In this document: piece after piece, positions 37,191 through 48,675 of the stretch
How positions within the stretch are numbered: position 1 is the first letter of the stretch
How the letters are laid out: each line of letters starts with the position of its first letter
Source: Chrysogorgia sp. JL179-B06
Lineage: Eukaryota; Cnidaria; Anthozoa; Scleralcyonacea; Chrysogorgiidae
NCBI GenBank assembly: GCA_035772405.1
Contig: JAYKKM010000228.1
Location: forward strand, 1,303,501 to 1,367,500
Length of the DNA stretch: 64,000 bases
Reading direction: 5' to 3'
Notes under the pieces: model-generated
Told to the model about the DNA's origin: nothing
Databases searched by the model: none
Seen by the model: the letters and a program-made list of their open reading frames with translations, nothing else
Program-made: the position numbers and the translations under genes

Positions 37191-37904
37191 AACCTTGCCT
37201 ATCAGCCATTTTGGAATAATAAGCTTTGGCGCTTTTGAGCGCGAAAGTAATTGTGGTGAGCAGGCCTCCTCCGCCGTCAAATCCTTAATTTCGTTTCTGG
37301 GTGTCATGCCCACTATCAGTGGTCATGCCGAACGAAATTCAGCATATCATAATTGCGTAACTAAATGTCACAAGTGCATAATCAAATGTCAAATATCAAA
37401 TAGCCGAATTGCAAATACGGATGTCATAATGTCACGATTCCACTGGCCATAGGATGTTAAAGTTTAATTACGAACTTTGATAAATGCATGTTTAATGACA
37501 AAATCCAATGATTAATTTTGGCGGATATCACACCTCATAGAGATGACGTCAGTATCGATGTTTGTCCGCTTTTACCCATAATTCTTGCGACCATAACAAA
37601 AGAAAATAGCTCATTTGCAATAATTTGTGAGTCAAATTTGGTTTGTTTGACCGCTTTTTGAGCTATTAATAGCAGCCAGACTCTACGCTATTCGAAACAT
37701 CCCCATCCCCCCAATTTGAATCAAACGCAGGCCTAGGGGAATGATTTGAACCGAGAGTCTAGAATTTGCGTATTTTTGGGTGGAATTCCTCACCATTTTC
37801 CAGTTAGAATGGCGGCGGAATCAGTTGAACGATTGTTATTGTTAGATTTTAAAGGAAAGATTCCGCTTTCGTCAAGCATCACACAGGCATATGCTCAGCC
37901 GGAT
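37191..37904. other. Non-coding stretch
   Basis: No gene is recognised. A 100-codon plus-strand frame at 37746-38051 is mostly repeat-derived at its 3' end. Its start (RMAAESVERLLLLDFKGKIP) could be a host fragment, but there is no second line of support. Confidence 0.35.
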
Positions 37905-38039
37905 CAAGATATCTGTGATGAGGGCTCCGCTCGAAACGTCAGTAAAATCTTGGCAGTTTACCACCTTTTCACTTTGCTATATATCCAAAACACTGTCTAC
38001 GCAGCACTCTACTTTTTTACGTCTCATTCAGTATATTAT
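37905..38039 (+). mobile_element. Penelope-like 3' end fragment with degenerate hammerhead-like motif
   Basis: GGCTCCGCTCGAAACGTCAG at 37923 and AATCTTGGCAGTTTACCACC follow each other as in the copies at 27.8 and 46.5 kb. The catalytic CTGATGA is changed to GTGATGA here. The fragment ends where the BEL/Pao element 3 protease begins (GCTGAGGAAACC at 38047). Confidence 0.65.
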
Positions 38040-38835
38040 TTGTGCTGCTGAGGAAACCATTGACCCCACCATAGTAGTGGTGGTCACAGGAGAAAAGTTC
38101 AGAGCATTGCTGGACACCGGTGCTGGCAGTTCATTTGCTTTGACCACACTCATAAAGCAATTGGACATGAAACCAACCCGATGGGAGAACAAAAGCATTG
38201 AAACCATGACCGCAACTGTAAACCAGAAGATGCCCGTGTATGACATCAAGGTAGAGTCTACCAATGGAGAACAAATCTTAGATTTGAATGTGAACAAGCT
38301 AGACCGCCCAATTTTGACGACATTCAACAACCCACAAATTGGAGATCTCAAAGGAAGATATCCACACCTGAAAGGAATACTGTTTGATAATGAAGATAAC
38401 AAGGCTAAACATCCAATACATCTAATCGTTGGAGCTGGAGAAACCGCTCGAATTAAGACAACCGACTGCAAAATAGGAGAAAGGAACCAGCCCATCGCAG
38501 AGAGGACAACACTTGGATGGACACTTATGGGACCTGGTGAGGTTGACACAACTGCTCTATACTTCACAAGAACATCCCATTATGACTACCATCAACTTTA
38601 CAGCCTGGATGTACTTGGTCTACAAGATGAACCTGAAGGTAGTCAAGAAGTCATACATTCAGAATTTAAAGAGCAACCAACAAGATTGCCTGATGGCAGG
38701 TACTCAACAGGCCTTCCATGGAAAGCAGGATATCCACCACTGTCCAGAAATGAATCAGGTAGCAGAGCAAGACTGGGTCAACTGATGAGAAAACTCAGAA
38801 AGCCAGGTATAATGCAACAGTATCATGAGTCATGA
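38040..38835 (+). pseudogene. BEL/Pao element 3: protease and pol N-terminus
   Basis: The frame reads GEKFRALLDTGAGSSFALTT (active-site DTGAGS), HPIHLIVGAGETARI, then ERTTLGWTLMGPGE and the RT approach LPDGRYSTGLPWKAGYPPLS. This is the BEL/Pao order protease-linker-RT. The gag is missing, replaced by a Penelope fragment. The frame is open over this part. Confidence 0.85.
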
Positions 38836-39785
38836 CATTATACAAAACCAACTCGAAGAAGGAATTGTGGAGTATGCTCCTGAGAAACCAACTAGTGAAA
38901 GAGTATTCTACCTGCCGCACAAGCCCATCGTCCGGATGGTATACAACCAAGGTTCGGATGGTATTTGATGCTTCGGCGAGAGGAAATCCAAATACAGCTT
39001 CGTTGAACGAGTGTCTTCACAAGGGACCACCATTGCAACCATTACTACACGATGTGCTGGTTAGGAATCGCTTCAAGCCAATAGGATTGACTGGGGATAT
39101 AAAGCAAGCATTTCACCAGATATGGGTGGATCCGAAAGACCGTGATGCACTGCGTTTCTTCTGGGTAAATGATCTACAAGCCAAGAAAGTCATTCCACTG
39201 AGACAAACAAGAGTACCATTTGGAATCGCACCAAGTCCATTCTTACTTGGAGGAACACTGAAAGAACATTTGGAGAGTTACAGCAACCAGTATATCCAGA
39301 CACAGTTCAGGAACGAAAGAAGAGCACTTACGTAGATGATGTCATTTTCTGGGGGAGAAACAGAGATACAAGTGCGCAAGTTCAAGGAGGATGCCATTCA
39401 TTTGTTTAAGAAAGGAGGATTCCCTCTCCACAAGTGGCACTCAAGCAAGCCTGAGTTGGAGGATCCGAAACATCATGAAGGAGATCTAACATACGCAAAA
39501 GAAGAGCTTGGTACAACACCGACAGAAACGAAGATATTGGGTATGAAGTGGAACAAGTCAAGTGACACTTTAGCAGTTAATTTCAGAGATTGCAAGAAGA
39601 CAGAAGAGTTTACCAAGAGAGGAATGCTGAGAGCAATGGCAAGAGTGTATGACCCACTAGGAGTAACATCGCCAATCATGCTCGTCGCCAAGGGACTGTA
39701 CCGACAAACCTGTGGGATAGTCCACTACAAAAGGAAATCGAAAGCTCATGGAAGAAATGGCTTACCAACCTTCCCGAAGAAGTGA
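38832..39785 (+). pseudogene. BEL/Pao element 3: reverse transcriptase
   Basis: Pieces 38832-39335 and 39336-39785 read VRMVFDASARGNPNTASLNE, PIGLTGDIKQAFHQIWVDPK, RVPFGIAPSPFLLGGTL, then in a third frame YVDDVIFWG at about 39328, and ILGMKWNKSSDTLAVNF with ARVYDPLGVTSPIML. The catalytic aspartates are preserved, but two frameshifts break the enzyme near 39330. Confidence 0.85.
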
Positions 39786-40520
39786 TAGTCCCCAGATGCA
39801 TCACACCTCACCACGATGAGATTACGGGCGTGACCTTACATGGCTTTGGAGATGCCAGTGGGAAAGGTGCAGTGCTGTGATTTATTTTGTTGTGCATCAA
39901 AAGGAAAAGAAACCCCAATGATTGGTAGCTTCCAAGTCAAGAATAGCGAAGAAGAATGTTAGCATTCCAAGATTGGAACTAATCAGAGCACACATTGTCG
40001 CTAATCTTCTCGACAACGTCCGCAAAGCATTGGAAGGATGCAACATCATTGGAGTTCTTGGATGGTTGAACAGCACTGAAGCATTTTATTGGATTAAGAA
40101 CAGGAACAGTGAATTGAAACAGTTTGTGTCCAACCGAGTTGCTAAGATACGACAAAAGGATGTACTACAAGTACATTTAACTACAAGTACATTTTAGTAC
40201 AAGTACATTTTACTACAAGTACATTTAGTACAAGTACATTTTACTACAAGTACATTTAGTACAAAAGGATGTACTACGACTAAAGGATGTATACGACAAA
40301 AGGAGGCACTGTCCAACCACTCAGAATCCTGCAGATATAGGAAGCAGAGGTGCAACCACGAACCAACTCGGTGATTTTTGGTGGAACGGACCATCATGGC
40401 TGGCTGACGAAAGGGAAGACATCACACTGAAGCAATCAAAGGAAGTGAACGAGGAAGTCAAGATTACCAAACAGCTGCAGACAGTTACAGTGAAGGACGT
40501 GAACAACATGAGTAGTCTAC
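39786..40520 (+). pseudogene. BEL/Pao element 3: RNase H-like region, decayed
   Basis: ASKSRIAKKNVSIPRLELIR and VLGWLNSTEAFYWIKNRNSE (39922-40197) match the BEL/Pao RNase H part. The reading frame is interrupted by the 40184-40275 tandem repeat. Confidence 0.7.
40184..40275. repeat. Tandem ACAAGTACATTT repeat inside BEL/Pao pol
   Basis: TACTACAAGTACATTTAGTA-type units repeat about five times and look like an expansion of the surrounding coding words GATGTACTAC. It breaks the ORF. Confidence 0.75.
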
Positions 40521-41679
40521 TTGAGAAACACAATTTATGGAAAACACTCCGCATCACATCTTGGATGTTCATCACATCTTGATGTTCATCACATCTTGAA
40601 AAAGGGAGTGTTGACAACCACCGAAATAAACGAAGCAGAGAAATACTGGATAAAACTCGTACAGAAAGATGCAACCAAAGATTCCATTGCAAGATTGGAA
40701 TTAGCGCCCGATAAACAAGGATTACTTCGATGTGGAGGGCAAATCACCGGAGAGCACCCAGTATTCCTACCAAGCAATCATCAATTCACAAAGCTGGTAG
40801 AAGAAGATGCGCACAACAGAACCCTGCAATACCTGCAAGCGCTACAGAGCAAGACCTCTACCAGCTCCAAGCTCAGCCAAACTGCCGACGTTTCGGACGA
40901 AAGGGGAAAGAGCATTTGAGACAGTTGGTGTGGATTTCCAAGGTCCAAGGGAACTGTTACGTAGTATTGTACACATGCGCTGCATCCAGAGCCGTACACT
41001 TTGGCGTTTGTCGCAACAGCCAAGTGGCTTAAGAAGCTCAAACGGAGTCAGGTACTGAATGACTATTTAGCCCGAAGCGACATAGGGGCTCCTTGAAAGG
41101 TTGAATTGCCAGAATGGTAGGGTGGATGTTTTGAGCGCATGGTGGGCCTGATGAAAAACGCGCTCAGGAAAGCAGTAGGACAAGCACACCTGTCCTTCAA
41201 GAAGCTTAAAGACGTTCTACTTGACGTGGAAGTAGCGCTGAATAACAGACCACTAGGATACATGGAAGATGATATTCAGCGTCAACCATTAACACCAAAT
41301 GGAATGTTACATGGAGTTAACATTAGCCTGCATGCCTGAGGAGGATCCCACAGAGTTCGAAGAGAAGGAAGGAATGTACAAACAAACCAGATACATTAAG
41401 CGTTGTAAAGACGTGATGTGGAAACGATGGTCATCAGAGTATGTCAAGTCATTGAGAGAAAGACATCATCATATGTCTGGGAAGAAATCCAAGATATCAA
41501 TCGGAGACATGATAATCAAAGGAGATGAAAAGAACAGAGGGATTTGGAAAATGGGAGCTGTGAAGAAACTGATGAAGGGTAATGATGGAGTGATTCGAGG
41601 TGATTCACTACGAACAGTGAACGGAAGAATGGAGAGATCACTACAACATCTATATGGAATTGTCCAACGCAACAGATGA
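40521..41679 (+). pseudogene. BEL/Pao element 3: integrase and C-terminal domain
   Basis: Pieces in several frames: an H2C2-like approach (TKDSIARLELAPDKQGLLRC, ITGEHPVFLPSNHQFTKLVE), integrase core start FETVGVDFQGP, KNALRKAVGQAHLSFKKLKD and EVALNNRPLGY, and a C-terminal DUF5641-like region (RYIKRCKDVMWKRWSSEYVK, LRERHHHMSG, IKGDEKNRGIWKMG). All are expected for BEL/Pao. Frameshifts and a loss in the catalytic core make it inactive. Confidence 0.8.
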
Positions 41680-41837
41680 ACAGAGACGAGTGAAAGGCGA
41701 AGGAATTTGAACCAAGAGCAGCCAGAGAAGCAAAGACAAAAGCTAGTGAGAGAATACGGCAGATTACGATTTGCGAGTGACATTCAGGAATATTAGATGT
41801 TACTGTTTTTTAGTTCGAAGAACTAAAAAAGGGGGCG

Positions 41838-42075
41838 GGTGTTGGAAACTGAAACGATGGTGTTGGGATACCTGTGCCACACCGCAAAAGGGATTATGGA
41901 ACAGAACTCGTGTTGTGAACAGGCGGGTTTTATATTTTTCTGTTTTTAAGTTTTTACGTTTATGGTTTACGAAATAAAGAGTTTTAATATTCTAGTGTAG
42001 TCTGGTTTTCTACAAAGCTTAATAATTATTTAAAAATGGAACAATCCCGCCACTAAAAAGAGTAGTTGTATAAAA
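41838..42075 (+). repeat. Probable 3' LTR of BEL/Pao element 3
   Basis: A purine tract AAAAAAGGGGGCGGG (41824-41838) is followed by TGTTGGAAACTGAAACG, which fits polypurine tract then LTR start TGTT. AATAAAGAG at about 41972 is a likely polyadenylation signal inside it. The end is not fixed because no 5' LTR is present for comparison. Confidence 0.5.
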
Positions 42076-42084
42076 TGAAGAAGC

Positions 42085-42335
42085 AATTCCTGTGTTCCTC
42101 TTGGGGATCCTACATATCCGTTAATGCCATACATTATGTAAGAGTTAATTACCGAGAACTAGAGGGATGTATGCTATATACAACCGGCCCGACCGACGTT
42201 CGAGGTAATTAACGGAGTTATTTCCTGTTTGAGGTTTTTTCCACCTTGGACAATGATTTTCCTAGTTTTTTCTTCATTTATTATCTAATTAGTATTCATA
42301 GGGCTGTATACTATATACAGCCCGCGGTACATCAA
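42085..42335. repeat. MITE-like repeat with TATATAC palindromes
   Basis: GGATGTATGCTATATACAAC and GGCTGTATACTATATACAGC flank a block containing GACCGACGTTCGAGGTAATT. The repeated self-complementary words suggest a non-autonomous DNA element. No gene is present. Confidence 0.4.
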
Positions 42336-42379
42336 AGAAAACCGACTCAATCATGAAATAAGAAACTAAAGAGTATGCC

Positions 42380-42657
42380 AACGGTGGAGCAAGCCCTCAA
42401 GACCAGTATTATGGCTTGAGGTTGTGCGGTGCCAATCCAGAATGGTCATTGCGATTGATGGCCAGGTTTGGAGCTCCCATATGTCATTTATGCCTGTTTT
42501 GTGCTGCATAACTTTTGCAAAATGTTTCTGCATGTGTCTGTTCGGCATGAGAGAGACTTTCAACCACCTACACAACCCAACAATTTCCAAACAGATTGCA
42601 ATGAAGCTGAAGGGAAAAGGGTCAGAAGAGTCCTTACAAAATTTCTTGATCCTTAAG
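42380..42657 (+). pseudogene. PIF/Harbinger transposase C-terminal fragment
   Basis: The plus-strand frame reads ELPYVIYACFVLHNFCKMFL and later NEAEGKRVRRVLTKFLDP. (V)IYACFVLHNFCE is the signature around the last catalytic acidic residue of DDE_Tnp_4/Harbinger transposases. Only the end of the protein is present. Confidence 0.7.
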
Positions 42658-42699
42658 TAACATACAGATTGGATATATACAGAGGCCTTGCCTATATGG

Positions 42700-43000
42700 C
42701 TGGTTTGCTTAAAGTGAAAACTTTTCAAAACTCCCGATGCGTTTTCAATACGAGGTCTCCGTTTTCAAAGGAAAACGTGTGGACGTGGCCTTAATTCTGC
42801 AGCAGGTTCCACTTCCGCCTTGGGTTCCACTTCCACCGCAACTTATCTCGGTTTTGCAGAGATTGTTAGCGCGGTTTTGCCGCCGGAGAATAGCAAATTT
42901 GCCGTAAGAATTAGCGTGGTTTTGCCGTGAGAATAGCAATTTTGCAGTAAGAATAGCAAATTTGCCACAAGATATAGCGATTTTTCAGTACGGACATCCA
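42700..43000. repeat. MITE piece and inverted, diverged 20-bp minisatellite
   Basis: GCGTTTTCAATACGAGG..GGAAAACGTGTGGACG (42730-42790) resembles 32940-33080. From 42890 to 42985 units like GAATAGCAAATTTGCCGTAA are the inverse of the minisatellite unit at 33460-33740. Confidence 0.65.
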
Positions 43001-43709
43001 TAACTATTTTCAAATATTTTTACATCTGTGATTGCCTTTCTTGAGCTGAATTTTCAGCCCAGGTGGGTGCTGAGTATTTGTACTCTCCCTCTCTCTATCC
43101 CCTCTCCCAAAATGTCGGCTATTTGACGGCTATTGTTCAAATTTTTATTTAAAAAATATTAATGCCGACCTACCTACCTTAAATTTTTTCAAGATCTAAC
43201 CGGAACCACACTAATTTCAGTATTAGAGGTGTGAAATTTAGGCATGTCATTTTGAATTTTACACATACTTCCAGTCGTTGTCTACCGGGAAAAGGTCGTT
43301 CATTTTCAATGTACGTCATGCCTTGGCATCAACAAAAGTAAAACAATCTTTGTCACATGCACACTTTTGAAACATTCGTGTCACTGACTTGCAGTTTGGC
43401 TATAATAATTATAAGAAATTATCTGGCATTTCACTCAATTAAATTGCATGTTCTAAGGATTTTTGTCGGTTAAATATTGGTGGTAATCTTCAAAATTTAC
43501 GACGAAATTTGTGGACCACAAATACACGGCGTGCGAGGTCTGGGGACCATGGATGGGGAAAATCCCGCAGGGGATTAGGTGAAGAGCGCCGCTAGCTAGC
43601 CTGCGTACAGACGCTCGCGGGCGCAAAAAGGCGGCGCTAAGCCAAATTCTGTGTTCTGTAATTTATGCCGATTACTCGCAATGCTTATAGATTGTGTTTA
43701 TGCCTTTAG
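43001..43709. other. Non-coding stretch
   Basis: No gene is seen. The block GGCGTGCGAGGTCTGGGGAC (43528-43547) with the upstream GGTTAAATATTGG.. recurs at 45.2 and 59.1-59.3 kb as an interspersed repeat. Confidence 0.45.
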
Positions 43710-43913
43710 TAGACTTGCTCCAAGTCTGCCTCTTGATTGTTTCGGGTTTATTTAAATTTCGGGTTTATTTCGAGAGTGGTTTGGTTAAGACGGGTTTGTT
43801 TCAAGATTTTGAAAAGAACCTGTCTCGAAACAAAGTAACAAACCGTACTCTCGAAACAAACCCGTCTTTAAACAAACCCGAAACAATCAAGAGGCAGACT
43901 TGGAGCAAGTCTA
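43710..43913. repeat. Fold-back MITE, 204 bp
   Basis: TAGACTTGCTCCAAGTCTGC at the left end and its complement at the right end. Inner words CTTGATTGTTTCGGGTTTAT and ACGGGTTTGTTTC also pair with the right half. Confidence 0.85.
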
Positions 43914-44348
43914 TGCTTATAGCAACTAACGAGTATTCACTAAAAGTTTAAGAAATCATATGAAGAGCAAACTTAGTTCTAATAGACAAATAGATAAAAC
44001 GAAATCGGCACTCGACGGCTACCTGGAAATATCGTATGATTAACAATTCGATTCCCGCATCTCTTCGACTGTTTGATCATCCTCGAACCAAAATTATGCC
44101 GACTATAAACAGTCATCCTTTGCCAAGTATTAACAAACTCTTTAATAGTCTCGTTTACAAGGAATACGTTGAGGCGGCTGACAAACTGTCATTGGAAACG
44201 GAAGTATTTAGTTCTTAACCAATTGAATATCACGTATTAACTACATTTGCTAAGCGACCAATCATGGTCTATTATCTAAATTCCGTATAGTAGCTACATC
44301 ACAGAGAACCTTTGTGAGAACCTTTGTGAGAACCTTTTACAAACCTTT
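43914..44348. other. Short stretch with one unassigned ORF
   Basis: A 60-codon frame (44036-44218, PASLRLFDHPRTKIMPTINS, LFNSLVYKEYVEAADKLSLE) ends in a stop and is compositionally protein-like. Without a splice context or homologue I do not call it a gene. Confidence 0.3.
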
Positions 44349-45035
44349 TGTGAGAAATGGATCCCTGCCGCGGCAAGATTTTCTCCCTCGCTTGCGAGGG
44401 GATAATATATATTTTAGCTATATCTTAGATATCTATATATTTATTTGTATATTTCATAGTATTTAGTATAGTGTTTTCTAATTGTAACCGGTACAGTTTC
44501 CCGGTAAAAAATTGAAAAGTATAAAGCAATTCCCTTATTAGGTGCAATTTTATATTCAATAAACCGTTAATATTAATAATAATAATAATAATAATCCCCT
44601 CGCAAGCGAGGGTGATAATAGGGACTTTAAGATCTACGACGGCAACTTAGGACGGCGACGGCAGTAAAAGCAATACAAATTTTAGCATTTGAATGAAACC
44701 ACGGTCGATTGACTAGCGTATTTGACACTCCAAGCTTGTTTTATGATCTCCAAAACGCTTCAATATTTCTAAAACGATTATAGTGTCTGTGTTTAAGTCA
44801 GTCTTAAGTTACATCTCTCATCTCTCCGCGAGTTACCGTCGTCCTAAAGACGTGAAAATGCTCTCAGTGGCGTTGTAAACAGAACGAGAACGGCGTTGAA
44901 ATTACTCTTGGGAACAAAAATTATTCATTATTGTTTCGCATGAAGATTCTTTTGTTTGAACGACGTCCCCGTCCTAGGTTGCCGTCGTAGATCTTAAAGT
45001 CCCTATTCTCGCCGCGACAGGGATCCATTTCTCAC
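44349..45035. repeat. Nested MITEs: outer inverted repeat
   Basis: GTGAGAAATGGATCCCTG at 44349 and CAGGGATCCATTTCTCAC at 45018-45035 are the outer arms. Inside, CCCTCGCTTGCGAGGGG (44384) and CCCCTCGCAAGCGAGGG (44596) form another pair around an (AAT)n run. A third complete element sits at 44621-45003. Confidence 0.75.
44621..45003. repeat. TA-flanked MITE, 383 bp
   Basis: GGGACTTTAAGATCTACGAC at the left and GTCGTAGATCTTAAAGTCCC at the right, each bordered by TA. It is inserted in the outer MITE. Confidence 0.85.
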
Positions 45036-45499
45036 CGAAAGTTTATATATATATATATGTAAAATGGTAGGTCATTTCCTTATAAGGAAGTAAAAAGTCG
45101 TCTTGGGTGATTCGTTTGACTTGCTCGACCCCAAACCCCAACCCCTAAAAATCCGCCGGCTACGCAGGCTAATAATATAACAGAACGTATGTTATGTATT
45201 TAGACTAGCTAATTCCAAATCTGTTTTCAGAATTGAAAACGGTTAAATATTGATCGAGATAACGTTCAAAATCTACGTGGTTTTGTTGTTGCAGGATTTG
45301 TTAACGACAGCGCGGTCTGGGTATTGCCCATGCCAGGCTACCGTCTAAGCAGCCTACCATGGGTTTGGAAAAAAAACTCTAGGGGTGTGATGGGGGTGGA
45401 GGGTGGGGGTACTGATAGAAAAGGCGAGCGAGGGGATTATTGCGTATTCGTATTTCTAGTAATAATAATAATAATAATTTTTATAATTATGTTAGACAG
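45036..45499. other. Intergenic or intronic stretch before exon A
   Basis: It contains a GGTCATTTCCTTATAAGGAA piece and the interspersed repeat TAATTCCAAATCTGTTTTCAG..GGTTAAA.. (45209-45260) shared with 59.13 kb. The sequence just before 45500 is A/T-rich and ends in TTAGACAG, a plausible splice acceptor. Confidence 0.5.
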
Positions 45500-45567
45500 G
45501 GATAATGAAATCCTATCCAAGGGAACCTTTGTGTGGGCGTGTTTTGGTAAAACAAAATATTACCATG
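45500..45567 (+). CDS. Host gene exon A (Tudor-like N-terminal part)
   Basis: An acceptor-like ..GTTAGACAG precedes and a strong donor GTAAGT follows. The exon encodes DNEILSKGTFVWACFGKTKY and YHG, ending in phase 1. The pattern G.(F)V.A...(K)YY.G is how Tudor-type domains begin. It links in phase to exon B 8.4 kb downstream. The intron is filled by a Penelope element, a gypsy and LINEs. Earlier exons are not identified. Function is unknown: chromatin or RNA-binding reader by fold only. Confidence 0.6.
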
Positions 45568-45675
45568 GTAAGTTATAGGCAAAGGAAATAATTAAATTCT
45601 TTCTTTTAATTGAACTGTCAAATATATTGAAATTCATAGACAATAGATAGTCAGATTTATACATAATGTACATGT

Positions 45676-45679
<4 letters not shown>

Positions 45680-45757
<78 letters not shown>
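45680..45757. repeat. (TA)n microsatellite
   Basis: About 78 bp of nearly pure AT dinucleotide, lying directly before the 5' truncation of a Penelope-like element. Confidence 0.95.
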
Positions 45758-45760
<3 letters not shown>

Positions 45761-45793
45761 ACTGAGACGTCAGCCATTTTCACCGATAACCCT

Positions 45794-46261
45794 TTGGTAT
45801 CTTTTCGCCGTCATAAAAACATTCGTGACTCCTTAGCACCAGCGGGAACATTTTCTTGCGGCCGTTCCCGCTGCAACACATGCCCTTTTCTCAATCCCAC
45901 TACAGTTATTACTGCCCCCAAATTCAACCACACAATCCGTCATACTTTTTCATGCACCTCCACCAACATCATTTATTGCATTTCTTGCGATAAATGCCGT
46001 AAAATCTACATCGGTGAAACTGGGCGACGTCTTTCAGACAGGTTTGCTGAACATCTTCGTTCCGTGAGGAACAATGATGTTGACAAACCTGTAGCCCGCC
46101 ATTTCAACAGCTCGAACCATTTGGTTTCAGACATGAAAGTCTGTGCCATCCTTCCCATCTCAGGTGGTAACGATAACCGCAAACGGCAAGAGAAGCGTCT
46201 CATTTTTAAACTTGGCACCACACATCCTCTTGGTCTTAACGAATGTTTTTCTTTTATTTAA
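45794..46261 (+). pseudogene. Penelope GIY-YIG endonuclease domain (5'-truncated ORF)
   Basis: The frame reads GTFSCGRSRCNTCPFLN, TSTNIIYCISCDKCRKIYIG, ETGRRLSDRFAEHLRSV, KPVARHFNSSNH and ends LGLNECFSFI. The CxxC-(x)n-IYIGET(G) module, R and H/N positions are those of Penelope GIY-YIG endonucleases, which nick target DNA for reverse transcription. The RT part is missing upstream. The retained domain has no stop. Confidence 0.9.
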
Positions 46262-46568
46262 TTTCCTACAAGTTTTTGTTATTTTAGTTTGCTTGGAACT
46301 TTTTTATTATTAGCCTATGCATTTCAAGTTTGTTTCTTACTGCTTTAATATCGCCTAATCCCCTTAATATTGGACCTGTCATTTCTCCCTCCCCCTCTGA
46401 TCGACTGTAAAAATAGCACATGATTTAACTTTTCGCATCTCATTAATTATTACTTTGTTTATCTCCTGTGCATTTGATTGGCTATGTATATATATAGCAA
46501 TATATATATGTATATATATAGCAAAGTGAAAAGGTGGTAAACTGCCAAGAACTGAGTGACGAGATACT

Positions 46569-46595
46569 GACGTTTCGAGCGGAGCCCTTCATCAG
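46569..46595 (-). ncRNA. Hammerhead-like core in the Penelope terminus
   Basis: On the minus strand CTGATGA, A, GGGCTCCGCTC, GAAA, CGTC. It has the same layout as at 27778, again with one extra base before the GGGC/GCTC stem. Confidence 0.45.
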
Positions 46596-46680
46596 AGTAA
46601 GACGAGATGAAATAAAATAAATAGGGCTTATATATATATATGCCAAAAGGGTGTCACAAGTAGAAAGTATATATAACCAA

Positions 46681-47400
46681 TAAAATTGGGTTGTTTCAAC
46701 CCGTAAAAAAGGTCAATTGGTGAATCTGAGACAACCATATTTAAGCGGTTGTTTTAACCAGTCTGTTTTTACAGTGTATATATATGTATATGTATATGTA
46801 TGTATATATATATATGCAGTAGTTTTTGAAGCCGTTCACTGAACACTGCTGCGAGTATTTTAAACAATACATATAATTTAATATTGACTTCTTGTTGCAA
46901 TATAAAAATTAAAAACTACTTAAATTGTGTTTAACGACGACAAGTCTGACAAGTCTACCTTAACCACGTCCGCAATTTGCCTTTATCGACAGCACGCTTA
47001 ATAGCGAGTCAGAGTGTGTTGTTGAATTGTTACTCTATAGCTTATTAACATTATGTTACATCGGTAACACGTTGCAATCTGCAACAAAACTGTTTATTGT
47101 TTTTGTTGCATGTAGGTAGTAACTACAATATAAAACTATAACTTTTTCAAGGCAACATTGTTATACATATAGTCATATAGACATACATTGTAAGATGCAC
47201 ACTGCTGTTTTGTAGAATTAGGATCCATCGACTCATCTTCTACATCATCGACTCGTGATTAGTCGGATCCCACAGGGCATTATCTCCTAATGGTTTCTCT
47301 TCTCTTTTAGTGAATTGTCTGTCACTTTCCTTTCTTATCTTTCACTTTCCTGTCCCCCGGATTGCGAATTCTCTCGTATAATCTTGAAGTATGACTTGTC
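46681..47400. other. Intronic stretch without gene
   Basis: TTGGGTTGTTTCAACCCG (46687-46704) is a small palindrome. TATATG-rich runs are at 46778-46815. No coding sequence is recognised. Confidence 0.45.
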
Positions 47401-47616
47401 TCGTATAAATACTTTTCCGTTGTCAAATCGGGCAGTCACTGCATTTCCACTTATTTAATTTGATGACTCTGCCTGCAATCGGCTCAATTGGTCTGTCCGT
47501 TTTCTTCTTACTTCAGCATCGCTTTCATGTTTGAGGATTTTCGGAATCTCTGGCAAGATTCCAAGTCGCATCTTTCTATCAAACATCAGCTCGTATGGAC
47601 TTTTCCCTGCGGTATT

Positions 47617-47913
47617 TCATCTCCTATAGTCTTGTTTTGCAATCCTCTCCATCTTCTTCAGATTTTGCATGAATTTCTCTGCTTTGCCATTTCCTCTTCG
47701 ATGCCTAGGTTTTACTGGTTTATGGATAAATTCTCTCTCTTTGGCATATCTCCCGAATTTATGACCACTGAATGGAGCTTGAGCTCGTTTAATACTGTGC
47801 CAAACGTCGAAAACTACAATTCGGGGATTGGTTTCACACAGGAAAACGACGCTGTCGATGTACAACGGGATAGTGGCTGCATATGCAATCGTGTGCCAGG
47901 GACTTGGCGGCAA
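47617..47913 (-). pseudogene. gypsy integrase C-terminal piece
   Basis: FGRYAKEREFIHKPVKPRHR and RGNGKAEKFMQNLKKMERIA correspond to the G...H....P.HP.(A)NG.(A)E catalytic-glutamate region of gypsy integrases. Confidence 0.75.
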
Positions 47914-48675
47914 TGGCGTTGATTGAAGAGGCTCGTCCTAAGTACGATCATGTACTGCTTGAACAATTCTTTACAATCTCTTTACCGAGCTTTGCAATGC
48001 GAGGAAACCAGATCTTTTCTTGAAGAAGTTTCAATGTGCGGGTTTCACCTGGTTTCACCTGGTTTCACCAATCTTCATGTGGCATGCTTTCTCGACAAAT
48101 CTTCTCCAACTGTTCATAGTATGAGTATATTGATTTTTATGAGTATGAGTCGATCACGAAGTATAAGGTTGCCCTATTTATCCGAGCCAGAGGCGGCATG
48201 TTTTACGCGTTCGACTATTCAGTTTATCACTCTTAGTTGAACGGAAAACCCAACTGATCCGAACGTCTTACTGGTGTTATTTCAAAGTGAGTGGTGGTCC
48301 AACCACTTACTGAGTGGAAGGATTTGAACCCAGCCATTACACCACAACAGCTGGTTCATCGGCGAAATAAGTCGGTCTTGATAAAGGATTGCTTCTCCAA
48401 TAACAGATAGGTCGAACACTATTCCAAGGAATCTTGAAATTCTTGGATCTTTCCCATATTTCTTTCAATGGTTGCTTTGAATCACTTCTTTCAGGAATTG
48501 GTCGTCCTCGTATTCTTTTGACGTTCTGGAAAGATATTCATCTTTGTTCTCAGAAACAAAAGTTTTCAATCCTTCATCCAAATCGTTTACGGATCTCACC
48601 ATGGAAATATCACTCTCTTTCATTCTAATCCGTTGTCGGCGATGTTTTCGACTCTCTTCTCGTACTTTACTACAT

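Larger units (their letters stand above)
45760..46680 (+). mobile_element. Penelope-like element, 3' part with terminal inverted pieces
   Basis: The truncated element starts after the (TA)n run, encodes the GIY-YIG end of its polyprotein (45794-46261), and continues in a 3' region. That region ends in an inverted segment (46520-46670) matching the termini seen on the plus strand at 27.57-27.86 kb. Complex terminal arrangements are typical for Penelope elements. Confidence 0.8.
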
